Below are positions 34,380 through 43,267 of a stretch of 64,000 bases of DNA, in pieces; the stretch's first letter is position 1; each line of letters begins with the position of its first letter. The notes beneath the pieces are model-generated. The model was not told the origin of the DNA. It saw only the letters and a list, made by a program, of their open reading frames with translations, and searched no databases. This DNA comes from Thiemannella venezuelensis (GTDB lineage: Bacteria; Actinomycetota; Actinomycetes; Streptosporangiales; Streptosporangiaceae). Location of the stretch: the NCBI RefSeq assembly GCF_014203605.1, contig NZ_JACHJJ010000022.1:26804-90803 (forward strand), written 5' to 3'. A program made the translations under genes and the position numbers.

Positions 34380-35093
34380 GTGCTGACTGTCGACTTCGGC
34401 CGGTTGCCCGTCGGGCCCGGCACCCGAGTTCTCGACCTGGGCTGCGGCGGCGGGCGGCACGCGTTCGAGGTGCTGCGCCGCGGTGCCGACGTGGTCGCCT
34501 TCGACATGGACGCCGAGGAGCTGAAGGGCGTGGCGACCATGTTCGCCGCCATGGAGCAGGCCGGGGAGGTGCCCGACGAGGCGACGGCCGAGACCGTGAC
34601 CGGCGACGCGCTGGACATGCCGTTCCCGGACGCGAGCTTCGACCGCGTGATCGCCGCCGAGGTGCTGGAGCACATCCCCGACGACATGGCGGCCATGCGG
34701 GAGATCTTCCGGGTCCTCAAGCCGGGCGGCCAGGCCGCGATCACGGTGCCGAGCTTCCTGCCCGAGCGGATCTGCTGGGCGCTGGACGAGGACTACCACA
34801 CCGCCCCCGGCGGGCACGTGCGGATCTACACGCTCGCCGAGCTCAGCGCGAAGCTGAAGTCGACCGGCTTCACCATCGGCCCGCACCACCACGCCCACGG
34901 CCTGCACGCGCCGTACTGGTGGATCAAGTGCGCGGTCGGCGTCAACAACGACGACCACCCGCTGGCCAAGGCGTACCACGAGATCCTGGTCTGGGACATC
35001 ATGAAGCGCCCGGCCGCCACCCGCATCGCCGAGGCCGTGCTCAACCCGCTCATCGGCAAGAGCGTGGTGCTCTACGTCCGGAAGCCCGCATGA
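34380..35093 (+). CDS. class I SAM-dependent methyltransferase
   Basis: 237 residues. SAM motif I VLDLGCGGGRHAFE, acidic loop FDMDAEEL, motif FPDASFDRVIAAEVLEHIPD and post-motif RVLKPGG. Acceptor unknown; lodged between a GT4 glycosyltransferase and an alpha/alpha-barrel protein it may methylate a glycolipid or saccharide. GTG start with AAGGAG 8 bases upstream. Ends in ATGA overlap with the next gene. Confidence 0.9.
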   Translation: MLTVDFGRLPVGPGTRVLDLGCGGGRHAFEVLRRGADVVAFDMDAEELKGVATMFAAMEQAGEVPDEATAETVTGDALDMPFPDASFDRVIAAEVLEHIPDDMAAMREIFRVLKPGGQAAITVPSFLPERICWALDEDYHTAPGGHVRIYTLAELSAKLKSTGFTIGPHHHAHGLHAPYWWIKCAVGVNNDDHPLAKAYHEILVWDIMKRPAATRIAEAVLNPLIGKSVVLYVRKPA

Positions 35094-36139
35094 CGTTCCC
35101 GCTCGAATGGGCCAGGGTGGTCGAGACCGCCCGGAGCATCGCGGCCGTGCAGGAGCCCGACGGCGGCATCCCGTGGCCCGAGGGCCACGTCGACGCCTGG
35201 AACCACGTCGAGTGCCTGATGGCGATGAGCGTGGCCGGGCTGACCGGACCGGCCCGCCGGGGCTACGACTGGCTGGCGCGCACCCAGCGGGCCGACGGCT
35301 CCTGGCCGATGAAGCTCGTCGCGGGCGAGGCCGTGGAGAAGGGCGGGGAGTCCAACCACGCCGCCTACGTCGCGGTCGGCGTCTGGCACGAACTGCTGGT
35401 CACCGGGGACGAGGCGTTCGCCCGGGAGATGTGGCCGGTCGTCCGGGCCGCGCTCGACTTCGTGGTCGGCCTGCAGACGACCCGGGGCGAGATCGTCTGG
35501 GAGCGCGCGGCCGACGGCCTGGCCGCGCCGTACGCCCTGCTGACCGGATGCTCCTCGATCTACCAGGGGCTGCGCTGCGGCGTGCTGCTCGGCGAGCACC
35601 TGGGCGACCCGCAGCCCGACTGGGAGCTCGCCGCCGACCAGCTCGGCCACGTGCTGACCGCCCACCCCGAGGCGTTCGCCGACAAGAGCCGCTTCTCCAT
35701 GGACTGGTACTACCCGATCCTCGGCGGCGCGCTGCGCGGCCCGGCGGCCCACGCCCGGCTGGCCGAGGAGTGGGAGACCTTCGTCGAGCCGGGCCTGGGC
35801 ATCCGCTGCGTCTCCGACCAGCCCTGGGTGACCGGGGCGGAGTCGTGCGAGCTGGTGCTGGCGCTGGACGCCCTGGGCGAGCGCGAGCGGGCGCTGAAGC
35901 TCTTCGCCGACATGCAGCACCTGCGGCACGAGGACGGCTCCTACTGGACCGGCTGGCAGTTCGTGAACGAGAAGTGGTTCCCGCACGAGCGCTCGGCCTA
36001 CACCGCGGCCGCCGTCGTGCTCGCCGCCGACGCGCTGCTCGGCCGTACCCCGGGCGCGGGGATCTTCCGCGACGCGGGCAGGTACCCGACGGACCGCCCC
36101 ACGGCCGCCTGCGGCTGCAGCCACGCCCACTCCCGCTGA
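35090..36139 (+). CDS. prenyltransferase/terpene-cyclase-like alpha-barrel protein
   Basis: 349 residues with repeated helix pairs and QW-like turns (VQEPDGGIPWPEG, RTQRADGSWPMKL, RHEDGSYWTGWQF) as in the (alpha/alpha)6 barrels of squalene-hopene cyclases, protein prenyltransferases and some glycoside hydrolases. No DXDD cyclase motif is visible, so it is probably not a cyclase; a glycan-binding or hydrolytic role fits the neighbours equally well. Very conserved-looking Trp/Glu/Asp surface. A Cys/His-rich C-terminus (CGCSHAHS) could bind metal. Overlaps the methyltransferase by 4 bp. Confidence 0.65.
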   Translation: MTFPLEWARVVETARSIAAVQEPDGGIPWPEGHVDAWNHVECLMAMSVAGLTGPARRGYDWLARTQRADGSWPMKLVAGEAVEKGGESNHAAYVAVGVWHELLVTGDEAFAREMWPVVRAALDFVVGLQTTRGEIVWERAADGLAAPYALLTGCSSIYQGLRCGVLLGEHLGDPQPDWELAADQLGHVLTAHPEAFADKSRFSMDWYYPILGGALRGPAAHARLAEEWETFVEPGLGIRCVSDQPWVTGAESCELVLALDALGERERALKLFADMQHLRHEDGSYWTGWQFVNEKWFPHERSAYTAAAVVLAADALLGRTPGAGIFRDAGRYPTDRPTAACGCSHAHSR

Positions 36140-36230
36140 CACCGGCGGCCGGTTTCTTTCCCGGCTCTTTGCCCGGACCCCGTCCCGCGGTGTTTGAGGG
36201 CCCGGAGCCCGGTGGCTACGGTCGGGACCC

Positions 36231-37379
36231 GTGAGCAACGCGGAGGGCACCGGAGCAGTGACTCAGCGCGGCGAGACCGACGGGGTCGTCGCCCCCGGGC
36301 CGGTCGCACCGGTCGTCCCCGGACCGGCGGCGCCGATCTCGCCCGAATCGGCCGCGCCGGCGGGGCCCGCGCCGGCGGGGCCCGAGCCGGCGGGGCCCGA
36401 GCCGGCGGCGGCCGAGCCGACCGGCCAGGACGCCTCCTGGCCGGTCCGTCCCGGCGGCCCGCGCGGCCTGCTCTGGCAGGATCCCGGCCGGGCCGGCTTC
36501 GGGGCGCTCCGGTTCCGCCTGGGTACGGCCCGCGCCCACCTGGAGGCGGGCTGCCGCTCCTTCCTGACCGGGTTCAACGCGGTCCTCGCGGGCGAGACCG
36601 GCCGGATCGACGACCTCTCCGGGGAGCTGCGCGGGTTCGCCTACGAGGGCGCGGGCATGGCCTGCGCGACGCTGGACGTGCTCACGCTGACCGGCGGGCG
36701 GCGGCTCCGGGAGCTGCTCAGCGGGCCGGGCATGCGCTACCCGCACCTGGTCCACATCGGCGCGGGGCGCGCCTACGCGCGGCTCCGGATCCGCCCGATG
36801 TGGGGCATCCGCGCGGTCCACCCGCTGCTGCGCTGGCTGGCCTTCGACGGCTTCGGCTTCCACCAGGGCTTCGCCGCCGCCGACCGGACCGTCGGGCGGC
36901 AGCGCACCGCCGGGCTGCTGGACCGGACCCGCAGGGCCGTCTTCGACCAGGGACTGGGCCGGATGCTCTGGTTCCACGAGTGCGCGGGCGTGGAGGACGT
37001 CGTCGCGCGCATCGCCGAGTTCCCCGCCGGACGCCACCCCGACCTGTGGAGCGGCGTCGGCCAGGCCGCCGTGTACGCCGGTGGCGCGACCCCGGCCGCG
37101 CTGGAGCGGCTGGACGAGGCCGCGGCCCGCGTCGGCCTGCGCGCGCACCTCGCCCAGGGCGGAGCCTTCGCCTGCGCCATCCGGATGATCTCCGAGATCG
37201 TGCCCGGGCACACCATCGACGCCGCGCCCGTGCTCTGCGGGGCGGAGGTGGACGAGGCCGCCGGCTGGACCGACACCGCGCTCATCGCGCTCGGCCACAA
37301 CGCCCACAGCGCCGAGCACTACCAGGCCTGGCGGGCCGGGGTCCGCAAGGCCTGGTCCCGCCGCGCGCGCCTGCCCTGA
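36231..37379 (+). CDS. DUF1702-like protein
   Basis: 382 residues. The first ~80 are Pro/Ala/Gly low complexity with three 15-bp repeats (PAGPE). From LRFRLGTARAHLEAGCRSFLTGFNAVL onward it resembles DUF1702, known from enediyne and other natural-product clusters, function unknown. FAYEGAGMACATLD, HIGAGRAYARLRI, GFGFHQGFAAADRTV and ALGHNAHSAEHYQAWRAGV are the conserved parts. GTG start; a later start beyond the low-complexity part is possible. Convergent with the methyltransferase at 37388. Confidence 0.6.
   Translation: MSNAEGTGAVTQRGETDGVVAPGPVAPVVPGPAAPISPESAAPAGPAPAGPEPAGPEPAAAEPTGQDASWPVRPGGPRGLLWQDPGRAGFGALRFRLGTARAHLEAGCRSFLTGFNAVLAGETGRIDDLSGELRGFAYEGAGMACATLDVLTLTGGRRLRELLSGPGMRYPHLVHIGAGRAYARLRIRPMWGIRAVHPLLRWLAFDGFGFHQGFAAADRTVGRQRTAGLLDRTRRAVFDQGLGRMLWFHECAGVEDVVARIAEFPAGRHPDLWSGVGQAAVYAGGATPAALERLDEAAARVGLRAHLAQGGAFACAIRMISEIVPGHTIDAAPVLCGAEVDEAAGWTDTALIALGHNAHSAEHYQAWRAGVRKAWSRRARLP
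36356..36400 (+). repeat. 15-bp tandem repeat (x3) in the DUF1702-like gene
   Basis: Three near-identical units GCCGGCGGGGCCCG(A/C) coding for PAGPE/PAGPA; a fourth degenerate unit follows. Confidence 0.75.
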
Positions 37380-37387
37380 GGGGCGGC

Positions 37388-38053
<666 letters not shown>

Positions 38054-38098
38054 CTACCCAGGCCGAACAACATTCCGTACGGCTCTTGCCCGGCCCTA

Positions 38099-38112
38099 TG
38101 GAACGTGTTCTA
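38099..38112. promoter_or_regulatory. KstR box upstream of the PPOX-ferredoxin-ADH operon
   Basis: TGGAACGTGTTCTA, exact match to TNNAACNNGTTNNA. It overlaps a -10-like TACTTT (38111-38116) by two bases, a position suited to repression. Confidence 0.75.
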
Positions 38113-38116
38113 CTTT
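38111..38116 (+). promoter_or_regulatory. Candidate -10 (TACTTT), leaderless start
   Basis: TACTTT lies 5 bases before GTG 38122, so the mRNA probably begins at or next to the start codon. No convincing -35. Confidence 0.4.
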
Positions 38117-38121
38117 GCACC

Positions 38122-38595
38122 GTGAACCAGCGCGCCCGCATCGTGATGTCCGAAGACGAGGTCACCGCCTTCATCGCCGACTCACGCAAACTCCAGCTCG
38201 GCACGATCAACCCGGACGGCACACCGCACATGGTGACCATGTTCTACGGGCTGACCGGCGGAAAGATCTCGTTCTGGACCTACGGCAAGGCCCAGAAGAC
38301 GCGCAACATCGAGCGGGACGCCCGGGTGAGCTGCCTGATCGAGGCCGGAGACGAGTACTCCGACCTGCGCGGGGTCCTGGTGTACGGCGTCGCCCGCAGG
38401 ATCGACGACACCGAGGGCATCCTCGACGTCGGCATGAACGTCGCCAGGCGGATGGCCGGGATGCCGGACGCCGAGGAGCTCCTGACCGAGTACGTCGCCT
38501 ACACCGGCCGCAAGCGGGTCGCCTTCGTGGTGGAGCCTACCCGGGTGATCTCCTGGGATCACCGTAAGCTCGCCACGCAGGTCCAGCCCGGCTGA
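38122..38595 (+). CDS. pyridoxamine 5'-phosphate oxidase-family (F420/FMN split-barrel) protein
   Basis: 157 residues: LQLGTINPDGTPHMVTMFYGLTGGKISFWTYGKAQKTRNIERDARVSCLIEAGDEYSDLRGVLVYGVAR is the split beta-barrel cofactor fold shared by FMN- and F420-dependent reductases. Actinobacterial members often use F420. Substrate unknown; with ferredoxin and ADH behind one KstR box it may reduce or protect a steroid intermediate. GTG 38122 preferred on promoter spacing; internal ATG 38146 is possible. 10 bp before the ferredoxin gene. Confidence 0.83.
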   Translation: MNQRARIVMSEDEVTAFIADSRKLQLGTINPDGTPHMVTMFYGLTGGKISFWTYGKAQKTRNIERDARVSCLIEAGDEYSDLRGVLVYGVARRIDDTEGILDVGMNVARRMAGMPDAEELLTEYVAYTGRKRVAFVVEPTRVISWDHRKLATQVQPG

Positions 38596-38605
38596 GGAGG
38601 CTCAC

Positions 38606-38800
38606 ATGAAGGTCAAGGTCGACTATCTGGTCTGCGAGGCCAACGCGGTCTGCATGGGACTCGCCCCGGAGGTCTTCGAGCTCGACGACGACGACCAGCT
38701 GCACATCCTGCTGCCTGAGCCGCCGCCGGAGATGATGGACCGCGTGCGGCACGCCGTGCGGTCCTGCCCCAAAGCCGCTCTCTCCCTCGAGGAGAACTAG
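38606..38800 (+). CDS. [3Fe-4S]-type ferredoxin
   Basis: 64 residues, three Cys (10, 16, 54) in the pattern CxxxxxC...CP, which with no fourth Cys in the first motif indicates a [3Fe-4S] cluster. Acidic centre (ELDDDDQ). Such small ferredoxins give electrons to bacterial P450s; the KstR-box context makes the CYP125-like enzyme the likely partner. GAGGAGG-like site before ATG. No ferredoxin reductase is in the window. Confidence 0.92.
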   Translation: MKVKVDYLVCEANAVCMGLAPEVFELDDDDQLHILLPEPPPEMMDRVRHAVRSCPKAALSLEEN

Positions 38801-38814
38801 GAAGGGATCCCCCC

Positions 38815-39900
38815 ATGCGTGGTGCGCTCCTGCACGCAGTAGGCGACGACAAGCTCGACATCCGCGATGACTTCACCCTCGCCCCGATGGGCCCGGCCGA
38901 CGTGCGGATCAAGGTGCGGGCGACCGGTGTCTGCCACTCCGACCTGTCGGTTCTCAGCGGCGTGCTGCCCATGCCGCTCCCGGTCATCCCCGGCCACGAG
39001 GGCGCGGGCGAGGTCGTCGAGGTCGGCGACCACGTGACCGGCCTCCAGCCCGGTGACCACGTCATCGTCAACTGGACCCCGGCCTGCGGCTCCTGCCCCA
39101 ACTGCCTGGTCGGCCAGCCGTTCCTGTGCATGACCTACGTCATGGACAGCTTCGTCAACGCCCGCTTCCGCTACGGCGGCGACACCCCGGCGTTCGGCAT
39201 GGCCGGGTGCGGCACCTGGTCCGAGGAGATCGTCGTGCCCTGGCAGGGCGCGATCAAGGTCGACCCGGAGGTGCCCTTCGAGGTCGCGGCGCTGATCGGC
39301 TGCGGCGTCACCACCGGCGTCGGCGCGGCGCTCAACACCGCCAAGGTCCGCCCGGGCTCGACCGTGGCCGTGGTCGGCGCCGGCGGCATCGGCCTGTCGA
39401 TCATCCAGGGCGCCCGGATCTCCGGCGCGACCACGATCCTGGCGATCGACCCGCTGGAGTCCAAGCACGAGCTGGCCAAGAAGGTCGGCGCCACCCACGC
39501 GATCACGCCCGACCAGCTCACGGACGCGCTCGGCACGCTGACCGGCGGCCAGGGCTTCGACTACGGCTTCGAGGCGGTCGGCAAGTCCGCCGCCATCATG
39601 ACCGCCTGGCAGGCCACCCGGCGCGGCGGTGACGTGGTGATCGTCGGTGCGGGCGCGATGGACGACACCGTCCCGCTGACCGCGTTCAACCTCCTGTTCG
39701 AGGGCAAGAACATCCTCAGCTCGCTGTACGGCGGGTCCGACGTCCGCCGGGACTTCCCGTTCTTCGCCGAGCTGTACAAGGCGGGCAAGCTCGACCTGGA
39801 GAGCATGATCAGCTCCCGGATCAAGCTCGCCGACCTCAACGACGCCGTGGCGGCGCTGCGCGGCGGCGAGGTCCTGCGCCAGGTCGTGGTCCTGGACTGA
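38815..39900 (+). CDS. zinc-dependent alcohol dehydrogenase
   Basis: 361-residue medium-chain dehydrogenase. Catalytic zinc residues Cys40 (GVCHSD), His61-Glu62 (GHEGAGEV) and a later Cys (LIGCGVTTG); structural zinc Cys91, 94, 97, 105; NAD site VVGAGGIGLSI with a following acidic residue (LAIDP). Resembles the class III/AdhD-like group. Under the same KstR box as the ferredoxin, it is a good candidate for oxidising the C26 alcohol made by the P450, though this is inference. 14 bp after the ferredoxin gene. Confidence 0.9.
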   Translation: MRGALLHAVGDDKLDIRDDFTLAPMGPADVRIKVRATGVCHSDLSVLSGVLPMPLPVIPGHEGAGEVVEVGDHVTGLQPGDHVIVNWTPACGSCPNCLVGQPFLCMTYVMDSFVNARFRYGGDTPAFGMAGCGTWSEEIVVPWQGAIKVDPEVPFEVAALIGCGVTTGVGAALNTAKVRPGSTVAVVGAGGIGLSIIQGARISGATTILAIDPLESKHELAKKVGATHAITPDQLTDALGTLTGGQGFDYGFEAVGKSAAIMTAWQATRRGGDVVIVGAGAMDDTVPLTAFNLLFEGKNILSSLYGGSDVRRDFPFFAELYKAGKLDLESMISSRIKLADLNDAVAALRGGEVLRQVVVLD

Positions 39901-39979
39901 CGGCTCCGGGCCGCACGGCCGGTACGGCCCGCCGCCGGGGACGGCACGGCGCCCGGCCCCGGCGGCTCCCCCCGGCAGC

Positions 39980-40019
39980 ACGGCCCGCGGCATCCGGATC
40001 ACCGGACGCCGCGGGCCGT
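39980..40019. terminator. Bidirectional hairpin between ADH and AraC genes
   Basis: A 17-base arm at 39980-39996 pairs with 40003-40019 with one mismatch (ACGGCCCGCGGC / GCCGCGGGCCGT plus TCCG/CGGA). Lies between two converging genes. Confidence 0.65.
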
Positions 40020-40112
40020 CTCCGTCCGGCCGCCGCACCCCACCCGTACGAGCGGCCGGCCGCGGAAGTCCCCCGTCACAGGGGCTGTGGTCCTGTCGGG
40101 GGCGGACCCCCG

Positions 40113-41045
40113 TCAGGAGCGGTAGTCCCGGGGGGCGGCCCCGTAGGCGCGGCGGAAGGCCCGGCTGAACGAGGCCGCGTCGGGGAAGCCCCAGCGGGCG
40201 GCGATGGTGTTCACCCGCTCGCCCGGCTCCGCGGCCGACAGCTCGCGGCGGCAGTGGTCCAGGCGGCGGGCCCGCACGTGCGCGGCGACCGTGGTGCCCG
40301 CCGCCTGGAAGATCCGGTGGAGCTGACGGACCGAGACGTGGTGGGCCCGGGCGATCACCGCCGGGGACAGGCCGGGGTGCTGCAGGTTCTCCTCGATCCA
40401 GTCCTCGATCCGCGCGAGCATCTCGGCGTGGGCGCCCGCGGCGGGGAGCACGCCGTCGAGCCGCTCGCGCATCGCCCCGGTCACCACGCTGACCAGTGCC
40501 TCCCCCACGTGCGGGCCGTGCGGGCCCTCCGCGGCGTCGCCGTCGGCCGCCAGCGCGGTCAGGAACGAGACGGCCAGCCGGCCGGGGCCCGATCGGCTGC
40601 CCAGCACCGTGCCCGCCAGGGCCGCCACGTGGGCCGGGGGCAGCGGGATCACCGACCGGGGGATCGTGAGCGCCAGCAGGTCGTGCTCGCGCAGCGCGAA
40701 CCGGATCGGGCGGGCCAGGTCGTACAGGACCAGGTCCCCGGAGCCGACCTCGACGTGCCTGCCCGCCTGCTCGACCACGCCCGAGCCGCGCAGCAGCAGG
40801 GAGAGCTTGTAGTGCTCGCGGCCGTCGCGCAGGACATGCCGGGCGGCGCGGCTGACCACGTGGGCCGGGGCGTGCACCTCGCTCACCTGGACCGGGCCGA
40901 GGGTGCGGCCGACGATCCGGCCGGCGAACCCCTCGCGGGCGTCGGCCCGCAGCTCCAGCGGGCCGAAGGCCTCCGACACGAGGTGCCGCCAGAACGCGGC
41001 CTGGTCCCGGACCGGCTGGCCGGCCGTGCTGACGTACGTGGGCAT
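40113..41045 (-). CDS. AraC-family transcriptional regulator
   Basis: 310 residues. N-terminal cupin-like sensing domain (~40-190, AraC-binding-like type 2) and C-terminal double helix-turn-helix (ENLQHPGLSPAVIARAHHVSVRQLHRIFQAAGTTVAAHVRARRLDHCRREL; TIAARWGFPDAASFSRAFRRAYGAAPRDYRS). ATG 41045 with GAGGAG upstream. Divergent from the intradiol dioxygenase, which it may control; such regulators often sense aromatic acids. Confidence 0.88.
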   Translation of the reverse strand: MPTYVSTAGQPVRDQAAFWRHLVSEAFGPLELRADAREGFAGRIVGRTLGPVQVSEVHAPAHVVSRAARHVLRDGREHYKLSLLLRGSGVVEQAGRHVEVGSGDLVLYDLARPIRFALREHDLLALTIPRSVIPLPPAHVAALAGTVLGSRSGPGRLAVSFLTALAADGDAAEGPHGPHVGEALVSVVTGAMRERLDGVLPAAGAHAEMLARIEDWIEENLQHPGLSPAVIARAHHVSVRQLHRIFQAAGTTVAAHVRARRLDHCRRELSAAEPGERVNTIAARWGFPDAASFSRAFRRAYGAAPRDYRS

Positions 41046-41289
41046 GACCGTCTCCTCGTCGCGCTGACGGTCCCAGCCTCCCGTCCCGCCGCGGCCCGGC
41101 GGAAATCCCATCCGCGTCTCCAGCCCCGTGTTATACCCGGCGCCCCCTCCCGGCCTGGCGCTGCCCGCCAACAGCCTGGCGCCGGAGGCCAAAACTCCGG
41201 ACCGGCCGGTGGATATACACGTCAGGACGGGACGGACCGCGCCGCACCCCCCAGCGCGGTCGACCGCCGCTGTCCGAAGGAGAGCACTC

Positions 41290-42123
41290 ATGTCCGAGAA
41301 CCCTCACGCGACCGACGAGGAGTCCGGCCTCAGCCGTAAGCAGTTCATCGCCGCGGTCGGGGTGGGCGCCCTGGCCGTCCCCGCCGTGGTCGGCGCCGCC
41401 ACCGCCGGCGCCGCCGCCTCCGGGGCCCCGGCGGTGGACGAGCCGCTGGCCTGCACCCCCGGCCGGACGACCATCGCGCAGACGGAGGGGCCGTACTTCA
41501 AGCCCAACTCCCCCGAGCGCGACGACCTCACCGCCGGAGTCTCCGGCACCCGCCTGGTCGTCACCGGCCACGTCTTCAACCGCGCCTGCCAGCCGCTCAG
41601 CCGGGTGCTGCTGGACTTCTGGCAGGCCGACACCATGGGCGCCTACGACAACGTCCGCTACACCCTGCGCGGCCACCTGTACACCGACGCGAACGGGGTC
41701 TACCGGCTGACCACCATCGTCCCCGGTCTCTACCCGGGCCGGACCCGGCACATCCACGTCAAGCTCCAGGCCCCGGGCCGGCCGCAGATCCTGACCACCC
41801 AGCTCTACTTCCCCGGCGAGCCGCGCAACAACACCGACACGATCTACGACCCGTCGCTGCTCATGAACGTGCGCACGGTCGGCTCCGGGCGGGAGGCGAC
41901 GTTCGACTTCGTGCTCGACGTCGCCGGCACGAGCTCGCCGACGCCGACGCCGACGCCGACGGTGACCCCCACCGGCGGGGGCGGCACCTGGCGGGCCGGG
42001 ACCGCCTACAGCGTCGGCGACCAGGTCACCTACGGCGGCGCGGGCTACCGGTGCCTCCAGGCGCACACGGCCCTGGCGGGCTGGGAGCCCCCGAACGTCC
42101 CGGCTCTGTGGCGGCGCCTGTGA
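41290..42123 (+). CDS. secreted intradiol ring-cleavage dioxygenase with C-terminal CBM5/12-like module
   Basis: 277 residues. The N-terminus SRKQFIAAVGVGALAVPAVVGAA is a Tat-like export signal. The catalytic domain (~60-215) has the non-heme Fe(III) ligands Tyr (MGAYDN, GLYPG) and His (TRHIHVKL). After a Thr/Pro linker, the last ~45 residues (TWRAGTAYSVGDQVTYGGAGYRCLQAHTALAGWEPPNVPALW) form a CBM5/12-type chitin/cellulose-binding module. The same architecture is known from a secreted Streptomyces dioxygenase (SACTE_2871) acting on catechols near plant biomass. AAGGAG precedes ATG. Divergent AraC gene is the likely regulator. Confidence 0.88.
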   Translation: MSENPHATDEESGLSRKQFIAAVGVGALAVPAVVGAATAGAAASGAPAVDEPLACTPGRTTIAQTEGPYFKPNSPERDDLTAGVSGTRLVVTGHVFNRACQPLSRVLLDFWQADTMGAYDNVRYTLRGHLYTDANGVYRLTTIVPGLYPGRTRHIHVKLQAPGRPQILTTQLYFPGEPRNNTDTIYDPSLLMNVRTVGSGREATFDFVLDVAGTSSPTPTPTPTVTPTGGGGTWRAGTAYSVGDQVTYGGAGYRCLQAHTALAGWEPPNVPALWRRL

Positions 42124-42155
42124 CAGGCGGCACCTCCTGAACGGCCGGGACGCCC

Positions 42156-42214
42156 GGTGAGCGGCGGGGCGGCGGCATGCCCGGCGGACGCAGCGGCCCG
42201 CCGCCCCGCTCACC
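42156..42214. terminator. Long imperfect hairpin between convergent genes
   Basis: GGTGAGCGGCGGGGCGGCGG pairs with the sequence ending CCGCTCACC at 42214, apart from a 3-base CGG bulge. Lies between the dioxygenase stop and the TIM-barrel gene stop. Confidence 0.55.
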
Positions 42215-42259
42215 GGCGGCCCTCGTGGCGCCGCCGCCCCGCACGCGGGCCCGGTACCG

Positions 42260-43267
42260 TCACTCCCCGCCGAACGCCGCGTCGAAGGCGGCGGCCGGCG
42301 GTGTGATGGCGTTCAGCCGCCTGACGAACTCCAGCGCCTCGGGAGCGCCGGCCAGGCGGTCCATCCCCGCGTCCTCCCACTCGATGGAGATCGGCCCGTC
42401 GTAGCCGATGGAGTTCAGCGCCCGGAAGCAGTCCTCCCACGGCACGTCGCCGTGGCCGGTCGAGACGAAGTCCCAGCCGCGCCGCATGTCCGCCCAGGGC
42501 AGGTGGGAGGAGAGCCGTCCCCGCCGCCCGTCGCCGCACCTGACCTTCGCGTCCTTGCAGTCGACGTGGTAGATCCGGTCGGCGAAGTCGAGGATGAACC
42601 CGGCCGGGTCGAGGTCCTGCCACACCATGTGGGAGGGGTCCCAGTTGAGCCCGAACGCCTCCCTGCGCCCGATCGCCTCCAGCGTGCGGACCGTCGTGTG
42701 GTAGTCGTAGGCGATCTCGCTCGGATGCACCTCGTGCGCGAACCTGACCCCCACCTCGTCGAACACGTCGAGGATCGGGTTCCACCGCTCGGCGAAATCG
42801 GCGTACCCCGCCTCGACCATGGCGGCCGGGACCGGCGGGAACATCGCGACCGTGTGCCAGATCGGCGACCCGGTGAACCCCACCACGGTCTTCACGCCGA
42901 GCCTGGCCGCGGCCCTGGCGGTGTCCTTCATCTCCTCGGCCGCCGCCCGCCGCACCTCTTCGGGGTCTCCGGAGCCCCAGATCCGCGCGGGCAGGATCGC
43001 CCGGTGCCGCTCGTCGATCGGGTGGTCGCAGACCGCCTGCCCGACGAGGTGGTTGGAGACCGCCCACACCTTCAGGTCGTACTTGGCGAGCGTCTCCAGC
43101 TTCCGGCCGACGTAGGAGTCGTCGGCCAGGGCCTTGTCCACCTCGAAGTGATCGCCCCAGCAGGCGATCTCCAGCCCGTCGTAGCCCCACTCCGCGGCCA
43201 GCCGGCAGACCTCCTCGAACGGGAGGTCGGCCCACTGGCCCGTGAACAGCGTGATCGGCCTGCTCAT
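42260..43267 (-). CDS. sugar phosphate isomerase/epimerase family protein (xylose-isomerase-like TIM barrel)
   Basis: 335 residues. AP-endonuclease-2-type barrel: [27 protein letters not shown] (metal Glu), [10 protein letters not shown] (Asp/His), YHVDCKD and [11 protein letters not shown] (Glu). Divalent-metal sugar isomerase or epimerase; the substrate is unknown. Last gene of an operon ATPase-permease-binding protein-Gfo/Idh oxidoreductase, and overlaps the oxidoreductase by 4 bp (ATGA), so it probably takes the next step on the imported sugar or inositol. Confidence 0.88.
   Translation of the reverse strand: MSRPITLFTGQWADLPFEEVCRLAAEWGYDGLEIACWGDHFEVDKALADDSYVGRKLETLAKYDLKVWAVSNHLVGQAVCDHPIDERHRAILPARIWGSGDPEEVRRAAAEEMKDTARAAARLGVKTVVGFTGSPIWHTVAMFPPVPAAMVEAGYADFAERWNPILDVFDEVGVRFAHEVHPSEIAYDYHTTVRTLEAIGRREAFGLNWDPSHMVWQDLDPAGFILDFADRIYHVDCKDAKVRCGDGRRGRLSSHLPWADMRRGWDFVSTGHGDVPWEDCFRALNSIGYDGPISIEWEDAGMDRLAGAPEALEFVRRLNAITPPAAAFDAAFGGE

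Noticed and set aside
35090-36139. Squalene-hopene cyclase
   Set aside because: Length is about half, and the catalytic DXDD motif is missing.
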